Of a stretch of DNA of 18,395 nt, positions 1 to 8,379 are shown piece by piece (position 1 is the stretch's first letter; each line of letters opens with the position of its first letter). A model generated the notes under the pieces. The model did no database searches. It had not been told where the DNA came from and saw nothing but the letters and a program-made list of their open reading frames with translations. This stretch comes from Bacillota bacterium (GTDB lineage: Bacteria > Bacillota_A > Clostridia > DSM-8532). The DNA is taken from assembly GCA_023424865.1 (NCBI GenBank), contig JAFADM010000115.1:1-18395 (forward strand), in the 5' to 3' direction. The position numbers and the translations under genes are program-made.

Positions 1-42
1 GGGGCGGGACGGTTGATACTGTTTTATAAAAAGCTTCTCCTG

Positions 43-58
43 TATAATGGATCATTAT
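43..58 (+). promoter_or_regulatory. Probable -10 element with overlapping inverted repeat
   Basis: A TATAAT hexamer lies at 43-48, about 45 bases before the start at 94. An inverted repeat, ATAATG-GAT-CATTAT at 44-58, overlaps it and would cover the transcription start, so it could be an operator. No convincing -35 sits 16-18 bases upstream. TTGATA at 13-18 is too far away, with 24 bases between the hexamers. The -10 is plausible and the operator role is inference. Confidence 0.4.
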
Positions 59-93
59 AGGCCCTTTAGATCCACAAGGATGGAGGCGAAGCC

Positions 94-1869
94 ATGGCAA
101 ACTGGATGGATAATCCGGCTGCGGTAATGAATATAGGGGTAGCAGGCTGGTTTGGTGAGAATTCCCAACCGGCCCTCGATTCGGCAAGAGCCCTTTTCAA
201 TTTCGTTATAGAGGAAGGAAGCTCCTATTGCAGTGAGAAGTACGGTTTTTCGGGAGAACCCTTTCGGGTTAACCTTTTTACAAGCCCGGAAATTGGCGGC
301 AGAGAGTGGCTGGAGCCTGCCGACAATAAAATTCTTTTTGCCAATGCCATTGCGTCTTCCAAAGAGAATACGGATCTTCCGTCTGATTACAAAGATAAGC
401 TTTATTCCCTGGTTAATCTGGAGGATAAGGATACGGTTTTTTCCGGAAACAAAACCTTTATTGCCGAGTGGATCGCCTCCAGGGTGGATCTGGCCATTGT
501 TCTTTGGGATGGGGGAGAGGATGGCCCGGGTGCGGCCGGCTGGCTGCTCCTTCAGGCATGCCGGCGGCTTAAGGTGCCAGTGGTCTGGATGGACATGGAG
601 GATCCGTCGAAAATCTATTGGGCGGGTGACTCCTATTACGATTCCTTTAATAAGGAAGGCTTAAAAGAGTATATGGCCACCCTCTTTAATCCGGGGGATG
701 CCGGGGTGTGGAAGCAGTCCGGAGTGTCCGTGCCTTTCTATGGCCTGTGGATGAAGCTGTATACCCGGTTTATGAAAAAATACAAGGCTCAGGCGGAAGC
801 TGTACCCTATGTAAAGGATATTCTTTTGGATCCGGCTGTTCCTTTTGAAGCATCGGAAAGTGCCTCTACAAATCACCAGCGCCTGGCCGGAGCTTTCCAA
901 CAGCTTGATACGGAGGCAGGGAGGCTTTCCCGGCTTTATAATTCCTCCCTGTACTTCAGAGCCGTGGTTCCTTTAATTATAACCGTTTTCATTACCATCG
1001 GCTTTTATATTGAAAATGTGGTGGGCTTTATTTATCAGCCTCAAGTGGGAGGAAAGCTTCTGAACCTGTGGGCTTATACGGCAGGAATAGGCTTTTTTAT
1101 TCATGCCTTTTTAAATTACCACGTGTTCGCACTGTCAAAGAACAACAGCATCCATACGGTAAAGCGCCGGTTTTTATATCATCGCTTTGCTGCCGAGTAT
1201 TTGAGGGTAAGCCTTCATTTCATCCCTCTGGGCATTCCTGTTTATTTCAAGGCGGATCGCTTTGGTGACAAGCTTCTGGCTGAAAAGCCGCTGGTTCACA
1301 AGCTGCGGGCGCTTACGCGGGACATGGAGCCGATGAATGTGGATTATGACCGGGTACTCTTTGATAAGCTTTTAGATCATCTGGAGAAGATGGTGGAGGA
1401 TCAGAGTGCCTATCATATAACTATTCAGAGGCGGTACGCGCTTATTGTAAAGCGCCTTAAGGCCTTGTCCGGCATATTCTTTTTTGTGGGCTTCTTCTTT
1501 GTTCTGGCAAGAGGAGTGCTTCAGCTTGCGCTTGTGCCGTTGGATCTCAATGGAATTGTTCATAACGGCATTAATTTAAAAACCTTTATAAAATCGTCAG
1601 CCAATATGCTGGCGCTTTTCCTTCCGGCGGTGGCCTCCTACTTTTCAGCCAAGCTTTCGCTGTGCAATTTTGAGGGCCTTTTTGAAAACAGCTGTCTGAT
1701 GGAGAAGGAGCTGGCCGCCCTCAAAAAAAACATAGCCCATTTGAGGCTCAGGAACCATCCCACCTATGAAAGCCTGTTCATCCTTTCAAGAGAGGTTCTG
1801 GCTCTTATGACAGGCGAGGTTAAAAACTGGTATTACCGCATGCAAAGTCAAAATTTTACCCGGCTGTGA
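94..1869 (+). CDS. Membrane protein with N-terminal SLOG/Rossmann-like domain and four TM helices
   Basis: A 591-residue protein of unknown function. Residues 12-200 look like a soluble alpha/beta nucleotide-binding fold of the SLOG (LOG/DprA-like) type: a first strand with IGVAGWFG (14-21), then DLAIVLWDGGEDGPGAAGW (132-150) followed by a helix and the strand VPVVWMDME (161-169). This resembles the strand, glycine-rich loop, helix and strand that bind nucleotide in that superfamily. Four hydrophobic segments follow at about 290-308, 323-345, 457-480 and 502-520, with a charged stretch of about 110 residues between pairs. The C-terminus (about 535-585) is helical and ends in an E-V-K-N-W motif, recalling SLATT-type 2TM/4TM proteins that accompany SLOG sensors. 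GGAGG at 82-86, seven bases before ATG, fixes the start. No partner enzyme is visible next to it. The fold is moderately supported; a sensor or effector role is inference. Confidence 0.6.
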   Translation: MANWMDNPAAVMNIGVAGWFGENSQPALDSARALFNFVIEEGSSYCSEKYGFSGEPFRVNLFTSPEIGGREWLEPADNKILFANAIASSKENTDLPSDYKDKLYSLVNLEDKDTVFSGNKTFIAEWIASRVDLAIVLWDGGEDGPGAAGWLLLQACRRLKVPVVWMDMEDPSKIYWAGDSYYDSFNKEGLKEYMATLFNPGDAGVWKQSGVSVPFYGLWMKLYTRFMKKYKAQAEAVPYVKDILLDPAVPFEASESASTNHQRLAGAFQQLDTEAGRLSRLYNSSLYFRAVVPLIITVFITIGFYIENVVGFIYQPQVGGKLLNLWAYTAGIGFFIHAFLNYHVFALSKNNSIHTVKRRFLYHRFAAEYLRVSLHFIPLGIPVYFKADRFGDKLLAEKPLVHKLRALTRDMEPMNVDYDRVLFDKLLDHLEKMVEDQSAYHITIQRRYALIVKRLKALSGIFFFVGFFFVLARGVLQLALVPLDLNGIVHNGINLKTFIKSSANMLALFLPAVASYFSAKLSLCNFEGLFENSCLMEKELAALKKNIAHLRLRNHPTYESLFILSREVLALMTGEVKNWYYRMQSQNFTRL

Positions 1870-1905
1870 CCCTTGCTTTCAGTGAAGGAACCTGTCCTTG
1901 CAGGA

Positions 1906-1934
1906 TGGAAAAGGGGATGGACTAAAGTTATAAT
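1906..1934 (+). promoter_or_regulatory. Probable sigma-A promoter for the EndoQ-UvrD gene
   Basis: TGGAAA at 1906-1911 and TATAAT at 1929-1934 are separated by 17 bases. The -10 is perfect and the -35 matches TTGACA at four of six positions. Transcription would begin near 1941 and give a leader of about 98 bases. Confidence 0.5.
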
Positions 1935-1948
1935 AGTTATAGGTGAAA

Positions 1949-1996
1949 GCCAAAAACGAAAGGACTTGGCCGTACCCTCAGCTTCTTAACTGAGGG
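1949..1996 (+). other. Structured 5' leader with two hairpins
   Basis: Two consecutive hairpins lie between the promoter and the start of the helicase-nuclease gene. GCCAA (1949-1953) pairs with TTGGC (1966-1970) around an A-rich loop. CCCTCAG (1975-1981) pairs perfectly with CTGAGGG (1990-1996) around an eight-base loop. No U-tract follows, so this is not an intrinsic terminator. I compared it from memory with common riboswitch classes and did not recognise it. It could be a cis-regulatory RNA or simply a stable leader. Confidence 0.35.
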
Positions 1997-2038
1997 CAGC
2001 CCACGCCCCGTTAAAGGAAACACTAGAAGGAGCACAGC

Positions 2039-5000
2039 ATGTTCATAGCTGATTTTCATATACATTCCAGGTATTCCAGAGCGACCAGCAGGGATTGTGT
2101 GCCGGAGGTACTTGAGTTATCTGCCAGAAAGAAGGGGCTTTCCCTTATCGGTACGGGAGATTTTACTCATCCGGCCTGGCGGAAGGAGCTTTCCGAAAAG
2201 CTTGAAGAGGCGGAGGAAGGGCTTTACAGGCTAAAGGACAAATATGTACAGACGCCGCAGATGGCCACACAGGGTCATGGGAATGAGAAGGAAGCTCCCC
2301 GGTTCGTTGTTACCGGTGAAATCAGTTCCATCTACAAGAAAAACGGAAAAGTGCGAAAGGTACATAATCTTATTCTGCTTCCCAGCCTTAGGGAGGCGGA
2401 GGCTTTGTCCCAAAAGCTTGAAGCCATCGGCAACCTCCACTCTGACGGCAGACCCATTCTGGGTCTTGATAGCCGGGACCTTCTGGAAATTACTCTGGAA
2501 GTATGCAGCCAAGCCCTGTTCATTCCTGCCCATATCTGGACGCCCCATTTTTCTCTCTTCGGTGCCTATTCCGGCTTCGATGCCATTGAGGAGTGCTTCG
2601 GAGATTTAACACCCCATATCCACGCTTTGGAAACAGGCCTTTCTTCGGATCCCACCATGAACTGGCGGCTTTCGGCCCTGGACCGGTTTGCCATGATTTC
2701 CAATTCAGACGCCCATTCCCCGTCCAACCTGGCCAGAGAGGCCAACCTTTTCGACACAGCCCTCTCTTATACCCATGTGGCCAGGGCTTTAAAGGACAGG
2801 GATAACGGGGGCTTTTTGGGTACTGTCGAATTCTTTCCCGAGGAGGGGAAATACCATTATGACGGCCACCGCAACTGCAAGGTTTCCTTCAAGCCCTCTC
2901 AAACCCGTGAAGCTCAAGGGGTCTGCCCCGTATGCGGAGGAAGGTTAACCGTGGGTGTGCTTCATCGCGCGGAGGCGCTGGCCGACCGGCCTGAAGGCTT
3001 TGTTCCCCAAAAGCCCCGAACCTTTGAAAGCCTTGTTCCATTAAGGGAGGTTGTTGCCGCGTCCCTGGGGCTTACCACTGCCGGCAAAAAGGTGGAACAA
3101 AAGTACGACATCCTTATAAGTGAGGTGGGCAACGAGCTTTTCATACTCCGGGAAGCCTCCCTTGGCACCCTGGAGCAGAAGGCCGGTTCCCTTATTGCCG
3201 AAGGAGTCCGCAGATTAAGGGAAGGCAAGGTGCACATTGAGCCGGGCTATGACGGTGAATACGGAAAAATAAAGCTTTTTGATAAAAGCGAAATTGGGTT
3301 GTACCAGGGCCAGATGTTTCTGTTTTCAGAGGAAAAGACTGAAGCTGGAAAGACGGTTCCGGAAGAAGCGCAGAAAGTTTCTCCGGAAGCCGCGCAGAAA
3401 GCCGCGCAGAAAGCCGGGAAGGAAGCTATACAGGAAGCTGCAAAGGAAAGCTGCGCCACGGATGAAAAGAGGTATGGCGGCAGTAAGATAAACCGGGCAG
3501 AGGGGCTGAATCCTGATAAAGCAGCAGGCCTTGAAACAGCACCCCATTTTGAAAAGGCCCTTAATCCTGATGCTGAACAGGCTCAGAAAGCCGCTGTGGC
3601 CCTGCCCATGGGCTTAAATGCAAGGCAATGGGAAGCGGTGTCCTCTAGGAACAAAGCGGTGGCGGTTATCGCCGGACCTGGAACCGGTAAAACCAAAACC
3701 CTTGTAAGCCGGATTCTTTACCTTTTGGAGGAACAAAAGGTCCCTCCTGCCCGGATTACAGCCGTTACCTTCACCCATAAGGCAGCGGAGGAAATGAGTA
3801 AACGCCTCTCCGAGCAGCTGGGCAAAAAAAAGGCGGCAATGGCCAAGGGCGTAAGCATCGGTACCTTTCACTCCCTTTGTCTGGATTTTTTAAAGAAAGC
3901 CGGTGAAAAGGAAGGCAGCCCTGGTCCGATAGCCGTATTAAACGAGTATGACGCCCTCGCCCTTGTGGAGGATGTTTTAAGGGAGAAGGGCCTGAAAACC
4001 TCTCCCAGAGATGCACTGAAAGCCATTTCCTTAAAGAAAACAGGGCAGAAACCCCGGGCGGGAGAAGGCCAAACAGAGCTCCCCGCCGGTGTTTATGAGG
4101 GCTATTGTGATAAGCTTGAAAGCTATGGTGTCCTGGATTATGACGATATTCTGCTGAGGGCTTTGGAGCTGTTTCAAAAGCCGCCACGGGAAGGTCACGG
4201 GGTTGATGAAGAGCGGATAAGCTCCTTTGGACATGTGCTCGTGGACGAGTTCCAGGATATCAACAGGGTTCAGTATGAGCTTGTGAAAGCCTGGGGAAGC
4301 CGAAACGAAGGGCTCTTTGTCATCGGAGATCCGGATCAGGCCATCTATGGCTTCAGGGGGGCCGATTCCCGGTGCTTCCAGGCTTTTTTGTCAGATTATC
4401 CCCAGGCCTTAAAAATCGGTCTTACACAGAATTACCGTTCCACACCGGAAATTCTGTCTTGTGCACGGAATATCATCTTAAAAAATGAAGAAAAGGAATC
4501 CCGTCCTGTTCTTGAGGCTCAAAGAGGCAAAGGCGCAAGAATTCGCCTTTTAAAAGCCGATTCGGAGTTTTCCGAAGCACTTTTTATTGCCAAGGAAATT
4601 AACAGGATGGTAGGCGGCATGGATATGCTGGAGGCTCATGCTGCCCGGAAAATGGACAAGAAGCGGGTTAAAGAGAGTATTGCAAAAGGTTTTTCCGATA
4701 TTGCCGTACTGTACCGAACCAACCGTCAGGCTGAAAAGCTGGAGCAGTGCCTCTCAAAAGAGGGGATTCCATATACGGTAACCGGTAAGGAGGATTTTCT
4801 TTCTTCTTCCAGGGTTCGGGAAGCGGTCGCTTTTTTCCGTCTCCTTCACAACCCGGGGGATTTGCTTGCCTTGCAGCTTTGCCTTAATCGATTCACCCGA
4901 TCCACACCCGGGAACTACGGGGGAATTCTTGAGGCCTACAGGGGCGTGGACAAAAGCATGGAAGCTCTTTTAACGCTTTTGAAGGAAACAGATAAGGAAG

Positions 5001-5536
5001 CTTGTGAAGGGCTTAATGACCTTTCCCTGCTAGTGTATAAATATCGGGATCTTATAAGCCGTGAAGCTCCTGCAGCTCTTTTAAAGATGTGGGCAGAGGA
5101 CAGAGGGCTTGGTGAGGATAAGGAAATAGCCTGTTTTTACGCCATGGCCCTGCTTCATAAAACCATGGAGCATCTTCTTAAAACCCTGCAAACAGGGCAG
5201 GACGGGGATCTGGCCCGCAGCGGCGGCAAGCTTTACCGGCCGGATGCCGTATCCCTTATGACCTTCCATGGAGCAAAAGGGCTGGAGTTTCCCTCCGTAT
5301 TTTTGTATGGTGTAAAAGACGGGTTCCTTCCCTTAAAAAGTGTTCGAGGTTCTAACGATCCCAAGGAGGAGAGGAGGCTTTTTTATGTGGGACTCACAAG
5401 AGCGCGGGATGAATTGCTTCTCATGACCTCCGGAGAGCCGTCTCCTTTTCTTCAAGATATAGGAGAGGACGAAATCAGCCGTGAAGCCTTTCAGAGCCGT
5501 CCGGATGATGCTGCCGAGCAGCTGAGCCTCTTTTAG
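2039..5536 (+). CDS. Endonuclease Q-like PHP nuclease fused to UvrD/Rep-family helicase
   Basis: A 1165-residue two-enzyme protein for DNA repair. Residues 1-about 425 match the endonuclease Q (PHP) family, which nicks 5' of deaminated bases and abasic sites. Metal-binding candidates are D5/H7/H9, D41, H44, E94, H165, H170, D224 and H226, plus the family zinc site C280...C296-P-V-C299. Residues 431-523 form an Ala/Lys/Glu-rich linker. Residues 524-1165 carry superfamily 1 helicase motifs: Q-motif Q530, Walker A GPGTGKT (546-552), DEFQD (736-740), GDPDQAIYGFRG, QNYRS, TFHGAKGLEF and YVGLTRAR (1116-1123). All key residues appear intact. AAGGAG at 2027-2032, six bases before ATG, supports the start. 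It likely couples lesion nicking to unwinding; that coupling is inference. It ends 13 bases from a convergent gene. Confidence 0.9.
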   Translation: MFIADFHIHSRYSRATSRDCVPEVLELSARKKGLSLIGTGDFTHPAWRKELSEKLEEAEEGLYRLKDKYVQTPQMATQGHGNEKEAPRFVVTGEISSIYKKNGKVRKVHNLILLPSLREAEALSQKLEAIGNLHSDGRPILGLDSRDLLEITLEVCSQALFIPAHIWTPHFSLFGAYSGFDAIEECFGDLTPHIHALETGLSSDPTMNWRLSALDRFAMISNSDAHSPSNLAREANLFDTALSYTHVARALKDRDNGGFLGTVEFFPEEGKYHYDGHRNCKVSFKPSQTREAQGVCPVCGGRLTVGVLHRAEALADRPEGFVPQKPRTFESLVPLREVVAASLGLTTAGKKVEQKYDILISEVGNELFILREASLGTLEQKAGSLIAEGVRRLREGKVHIEPGYDGEYGKIKLFDKSEIGLYQGQMFLFSEEKTEAGKTVPEEAQKVSPEAAQKAAQKAGKEAIQEAAKESCATDEKRYGGSKINRAEGLNPDKAAGLETAPHFEKALNPDAEQAQKAAVALPMGLNARQWEAVSSRNKAVAVIAGPGTGKTKTLVSRILYLLEEQKVPPARITAVTFTHKAAEEMSKRLSEQLGKKKAAMAKGVSIGTFHSLCLDFLKKAGEKEGSPGPIAVLNEYDALALVEDVLREKGLKTSPRDALKAISLKKTGQKPRAGEGQTELPAGVYEGYCDKLESYGVLDYDDILLRALELFQKPPREGHGVDEERISSFGHVLVDEFQDINRVQYELVKAWGSRNEGLFVIGDPDQAIYGFRGADSRCFQAFLSDYPQALKIGLTQNYRSTPEILSCARNIILKNEEKESRPVLEAQRGKGARIRLLKADSEFSEALFIAKEINRMVGGMDMLEAHAARKMDKKRVKESIAKGFSDIAVLYRTNRQAEKLEQCLSKEGIPYTVTGKEDFLSSSRVREAVAFFRLLHNPGDLLALQLCLNRFTRSTPGNYGGILEAYRGVDKSMEALLTLLKETDKEACEGLNDLSLLVYKYRDLISREAPAALLKMWAEDRGLGEDKEIACFYAMALLHKTMEHLLKTLQTGQDGDLARSGGKLYRPDAVSLMTFHGAKGLEFPSVFLYGVKDGFLPLKSVRGSNDPKEERRLFYVGLTRARDELLLMTSGEPSPFLQDIGEDEISREAFQSRPDDAAEQLSLF
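3389..3412 (+). repeat. 12-bp tandem repeat in interdomain linker
   Basis: GCCGCGCAGAAA occurs twice in direct succession and a third partial copy (GCCGGGAAG) follows. It encodes repeated A-A-Q-K units in the linker between the nuclease and helicase halves. Being a multiple of three, it can change linker length without a frameshift. Confidence 0.7.
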
Positions 5537-5549
5537 CTGCCTAAGGGCT

Positions 5550-6704
5550 TTACCTGTTTAGAAGCTCCATCCCCACCGAATAGGCCTTATCTTCAATAAC
5601 CAGCTCCTTTAGCCATTGTGCCGGGGTTATACCCTCCTCCTTAGCTTCGTAAAAGGTTGAGGCACAGCTTAAGGTATGGACTGTGGAGCCTGAAGAAGGG
5701 TTAAGTCCGTCGTCGGTAAGGTAAAAGCTGTAGAACGGGAGGGCTTCACTTAAGCCTCTCATGGAAGCCGTCATGGTGCTTTTCCATTTTTCCAGGTCCG
5801 CTTTTTCTAGGCTCTCTTCGGCCGGGGTATTAAGAAGCTTCTGATAGCCTACAAGAAGCCCGTCGAAGCAAGTGTTTGACTGCAATATGGAAATATTTGG
5901 TACAGTCTTTGCGGCATAGCTTACAGCTGCTGCCACTAAATCCGCTTCGGGCTTATAGCCAAAGGTGCTTTCAAAATCTGCCTTCCAAACGTTATCAATA
6001 ATGGAGGGCCATTGATCCGACACAAGACAGGAGCTGTCGGTGTACAGGTAAATCCGGGAATCGGGATAAAGGTCGGTGATGGTAGGTGCCCAAAAGGCAG
6101 CACCAAAGCCTCCGGCGCTTTCTCCGGCAATAAAAAGCTTTTCGGGTGCGGCAAGATTTTGAGTAACCCACTCCAGTGTTGCTCTTACATTATTCTGTCC
6201 GTTATGAATAACCTCAAAGCTCCTGCCGTTGGCTTTTTCGTAAGTCAGGCGGGAATTTCCGATATGAAAATCGCCTGTGGAATAGGGTATATACACAATC
6301 GTCCAGTCGTTAAAGGGATTTTCGGGATTGTTTTCATCCAGGATACCGCCCATGAGGCTCAGCTTGTAAAAGGGGATATTTGAAAAATACCGGCCCTCTC
6401 CCTTAAGAATACTGGAGAAGGTCATGGGTGAAGCTGCGGTTTCAGCGTTCCAGTTGGCTCCGCCTCCGGAAAAATAGATTACTATATTTGAACCTTTGCC
6501 TTTTTTGGTAAGAAGATAATAGTCGGAACCGTCGCTTGAAACAACATTGCCGGTAAGCTCAATACGGTTCCACCGATTAAAATCTGTCTTTAAATAATCC
6601 TGAACACGGGTAGGCCGCTTAATTCCAAAGGTTAATAAAAGGAATGCCAGGAGAGCCAAAAAGAGAGGAAGTCCAATGGCCAAAAGGCGTAGAAAACGTT
6701 TCAT
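5550..6704 (-). CDS. Membrane-anchored pectin acetylesterase/Notum-like hydrolase
   Basis: A 384-residue alpha/beta hydrolase of the pectinacetylesterase (PAE/Notum) type. Residues 5-27 form one hydrophobic helix after a Lys/Arg start, so the enzyme is probably exported and either anchored or cleaved. FSGGG (78-82) fits the family oxyanion-hole strand. GESAGG (194-199) is the nucleophile elbow with Ser196. D281 (N-T-C-F-D) and H343 fit the expected acid and base of the triad. The family removes acetyl or acyl esters from sugars or proteins; the substrate here is unknown. GGAG about ten bases before ATG is a modest ribosome binding site. It is transcribed alone, separate from the sigma-factor operon upstream, and faces the helicase gene with 13 bases between stops. 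The family call is good and the substrate is open. Confidence 0.75.
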   Translation of the reverse strand: MKRFLRLLAIGLPLFLALLAFLLLTFGIKRPTRVQDYLKTDFNRWNRIELTGNVVSSDGSDYYLLTKKGKGSNIVIYFSGGGANWNAETAASPMTFSSILKGEGRYFSNIPFYKLSLMGGILDENNPENPFNDWTIVYIPYSTGDFHIGNSRLTYEKANGRSFEVIHNGQNNVRATLEWVTQNLAAPEKLFIAGESAGGFGAAFWAPTITDLYPDSRIYLYTDSSCLVSDQWPSIIDNVWKADFESTFGYKPEADLVAAAVSYAAKTVPNISILQSNTCFDGLLVGYQKLLNTPAEESLEKADLEKWKSTMTASMRGLSEALPFYSFYLTDDGLNPSSGSTVHTLSCASTFYEAKEEGITPAQWLKELVIEDKAYSVGMELLNR

Positions 6705-6770
6705 ACTATTTAAACTCCTGCGATTAGAATGTGTCTTAAGCGAAAACGGTAAACAGCCTAAACGAATACT

Positions 6771-6800
6771 ATCATAGGACCTGCCGTCTTACAAGGCCAA
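6771..6800 (-). promoter_or_regulatory. Possible promoter for the PAE-like gene
   Basis: On the minus strand TTGGCC (complement of 6795-6800) and TATGAT (complement of 6771-6776) are spaced by 18 bases, about 65 bases before the start. The match is moderate. It lies just after the hairpin that ends the preceding operon, which fits an independent unit. Confidence 0.35.
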
Positions 6801-6801
6801 T

Positions 6802-6839
6802 TGAAAAGGAGCCTCACCGTTTTTAGGTAAAGCTCCTTT
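6802..6839 (-). terminator. Intrinsic terminator after the sigma/anti-sigma operon
   Basis: AAAGGAGC (6805-6812) pairs perfectly with GCTCCTTT (6832-6839), with an inner ACC/GGT pairing. On the minus strand the stem ends in a short T-run (TTTT, then C-A-A-T-T). It sits about 65 bases past the stop of the anti-sigma-like gene. A smaller hairpin, AAAAGG-CCTGC-CCTTTT at 6856-6872, precedes it. Confidence 0.55.
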
Positions 6840-6903
6840 CCATTTATCTATCTATAAAAGGCCTGCCCTTTTAGCCTTACGTGATGTCGTTCCAGAGGAC
6901 AGG

Positions 6904-7854
6904 TTACTTTAGTGCGGCAAGGTCAATGGTATTGGCAAAAGCCTCCACATCCGCTGCCGTGAGGGTGGCAATACCCTCTTGGGAGCCGGCAAGGATATTG
7001 ACTGTCAGGAAGGAGGAGCCAAGATCCGCTATAACCAGGGCTTTATCAGGCCCAAGGGAAAGACTGACAGTAATGCCGGAAGCGGTTTGGTAGGTCCATT
7101 CGGTATACTGGGAAGCATCGGTGATATTTAACAGCACATCCGTGAAGCTTCCTTTGACGCAGTTCATCATCTGGTAATTAATAGGGATATTATTTATTAT
7201 GGCCATACCGTCGATGTGGAAGGTACCGTCTTCATATATGTAAGCACTTGGGGAAATATGAGCGGAGCTTAGAAATTGGCCGGCGCCGGCTTGTTCGTAA
7301 AACGCCTCAGGGCTCTCCATAATAGTAAGGGTGCTGTGGAGGGAGAGCTTGTATTTGGCAATAATCTCTTCCAGCTTATCCGCCATCTCCTGAGAATATA
7401 CCAGGTAAAGATTATACTTTTCATCAAGTCCCGTAGGGCCGTTGCCTATTTTTTTCAGGATAGCGCCGTCCTTATCGTATCCGGACAGAAACTCGGCCCA
7501 CTCGGCCACAGCCTGGTATTCCGTACTGTCTGAGTAACCTTGAAGAGAAATTAATTGCATAGGAGGCGGGGTGGGGGTATCCATGTCAATGTAACCCTCT
7601 TCACCCGGGTTAAGCATAGGGGTATGATACATGTCATTGGCGCTGTCGTTTAACATAAGGTCCTTCAGCCCAAAAATATTCATGGCATAGGCTGTCACGG
7701 AAAAAGCCAGCAAAAGGGTAATCGCGGCAACGAGCACAGCCAGACGTTTTTTTACGCGGTAGGTATTTTTCATCTTTCCAATAACCTCCAATTCAACTTT
7801 CACGTTTGTATGGACTTGTGAAAACACAGCTTTATATCGTTCTTTGTTATTCAT
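6904..7854 (-). CDS. Probable membrane-anchored anti-sigma factor
   Basis: A 316-residue single-pass protein. A charged cytoplasmic N-terminus (1-37) is followed by one TM helix (about 38-58) and a large extracytoplasmic part (59-316) with a Pro/Thr-rich stretch after the membrane and no recognised enzyme motif. Its start overlaps the end of the ECF sigma gene by eight bases, so the two are translationally coupled. Topology and gene order match ECF anti-sigma factors, which hold the sigma factor at the membrane until a signal arrives. I do not recognise a named family (RsiV, RsiW or zinc-type); no HxxxCxxC zinc motif is visible. GGAGG nine bases before ATG, inside the sigma gene, serves as SD. 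The role is inferred mainly from context. Confidence 0.65.
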   Translation of the reverse strand: MNNKERYKAVFSQVHTNVKVELEVIGKMKNTYRVKKRLAVLVAAITLLLAFSVTAYAMNIFGLKDLMLNDSANDMYHTPMLNPGEEGYIDMDTPTPPPMQLISLQGYSDSTEYQAVAEWAEFLSGYDKDGAILKKIGNGPTGLDEKYNLYLVYSQEMADKLEEIIAKYKLSLHSTLTIMESPEAFYEQAGAGQFLSSAHISPSAYIYEDGTFHIDGMAIINNIPINYQMMNCVKGSFTDVLLNITDASQYTEWTYQTASGITVSLSLGPDKALVIADLGSSFLTVNILAGSQEGIATLTAADVEAFANTIDLAALK

Positions 7855-8329
7855 CCTTCCATACCTCCGTCAGATTTTTTTTCAACTGATTTCGGGAGCG
7901 GTTGAGGCGGGTAGTAACAGCTGTTTCGGTAAGCTTCATAACACCGGCTATTTGTTTAACGGTTAAATCTTCATAATAGAAGAGGTATAAAACCATGCGG
8001 TATTTTTCAGGCAAGCTCAAAACGTACTGAAACAATTCGCTCTGCTCCGGTTGTTCAAACGAAAGGGTAGCGGACAGCTCCTCCAATGCGACCTGTTTTT
8101 TTCTCCAGGGCATACGCAAGGTGTTTTTGCATGTGTTGACGGTTACCCTAATAAGCCACGCCCGCAGATGCTCCTCACTTTCAAAGGGCTTCCGGTTGAT
8201 GTAGAGCTTTACCAGGGTATCCTGCACCATGTCGTCGGCATCATATGTATTACCGAAATAATTCAGCGCGATGCGGAAAATCATGTCCTTATATTTTTCC
8301 GCAGCAACGAGAAATTCGGACTGTTCCAC
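7847..8329 (-). CDS. ECF-type RNA polymerase sigma factor
   Basis: A 160-residue sigma-70 family protein, a normal length for the extracytoplasmic-function group. Region 2 spans about 14-80, with the core-binding/-10 segment around DADDMVQDTLVKLY and H-L-R-A-W-L. Region 4 spans about 105-155, with a helix-turn-helix in LTVKQIAGVMKLTETAVTTRLNRSR for the -35 element. Regions 1 and 3 are absent, as expected. The start is GTG, supported by GAGGTGG four bases upstream; no better ATG is nearby. It forms an operon with the membrane protein that overlaps its stop. A promoter of the ECF class upstream (8380-8405) suggests autoregulation. The inducing signal cannot be read from the sequence. Confidence 0.9.
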   Translation of the reverse strand: MEQSEFLVAAEKYKDMIFRIALNYFGNTYDADDMVQDTLVKLYINRKPFESEEHLRAWLIRVTVNTCKNTLRMPWRKKQVALEELSATLSFEQPEQSELFQYVLSLPEKYRMVLYLFYYEDLTVKQIAGVMKLTETAVTTRLNRSRNQLKKNLTEVWKDE

Positions 8330-8379
8330 TTAACCACCTCGTTAGTGTGTTTGAAAGCTTTCACCTCTAATACACTTAA

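Noticed and set aside
1975..1996. Seven-pair hairpin considered as a terminator of the first gene
   Set aside because: No T-run on the plus strand after it and it lies past a good promoter, so a leader structure fits better.
3771..4187. 138-residue minus-strand open frame inside the helicase gene
   Set aside because: Antisense shadow of a conserved helicase coding region, with no SD and no domain pattern.
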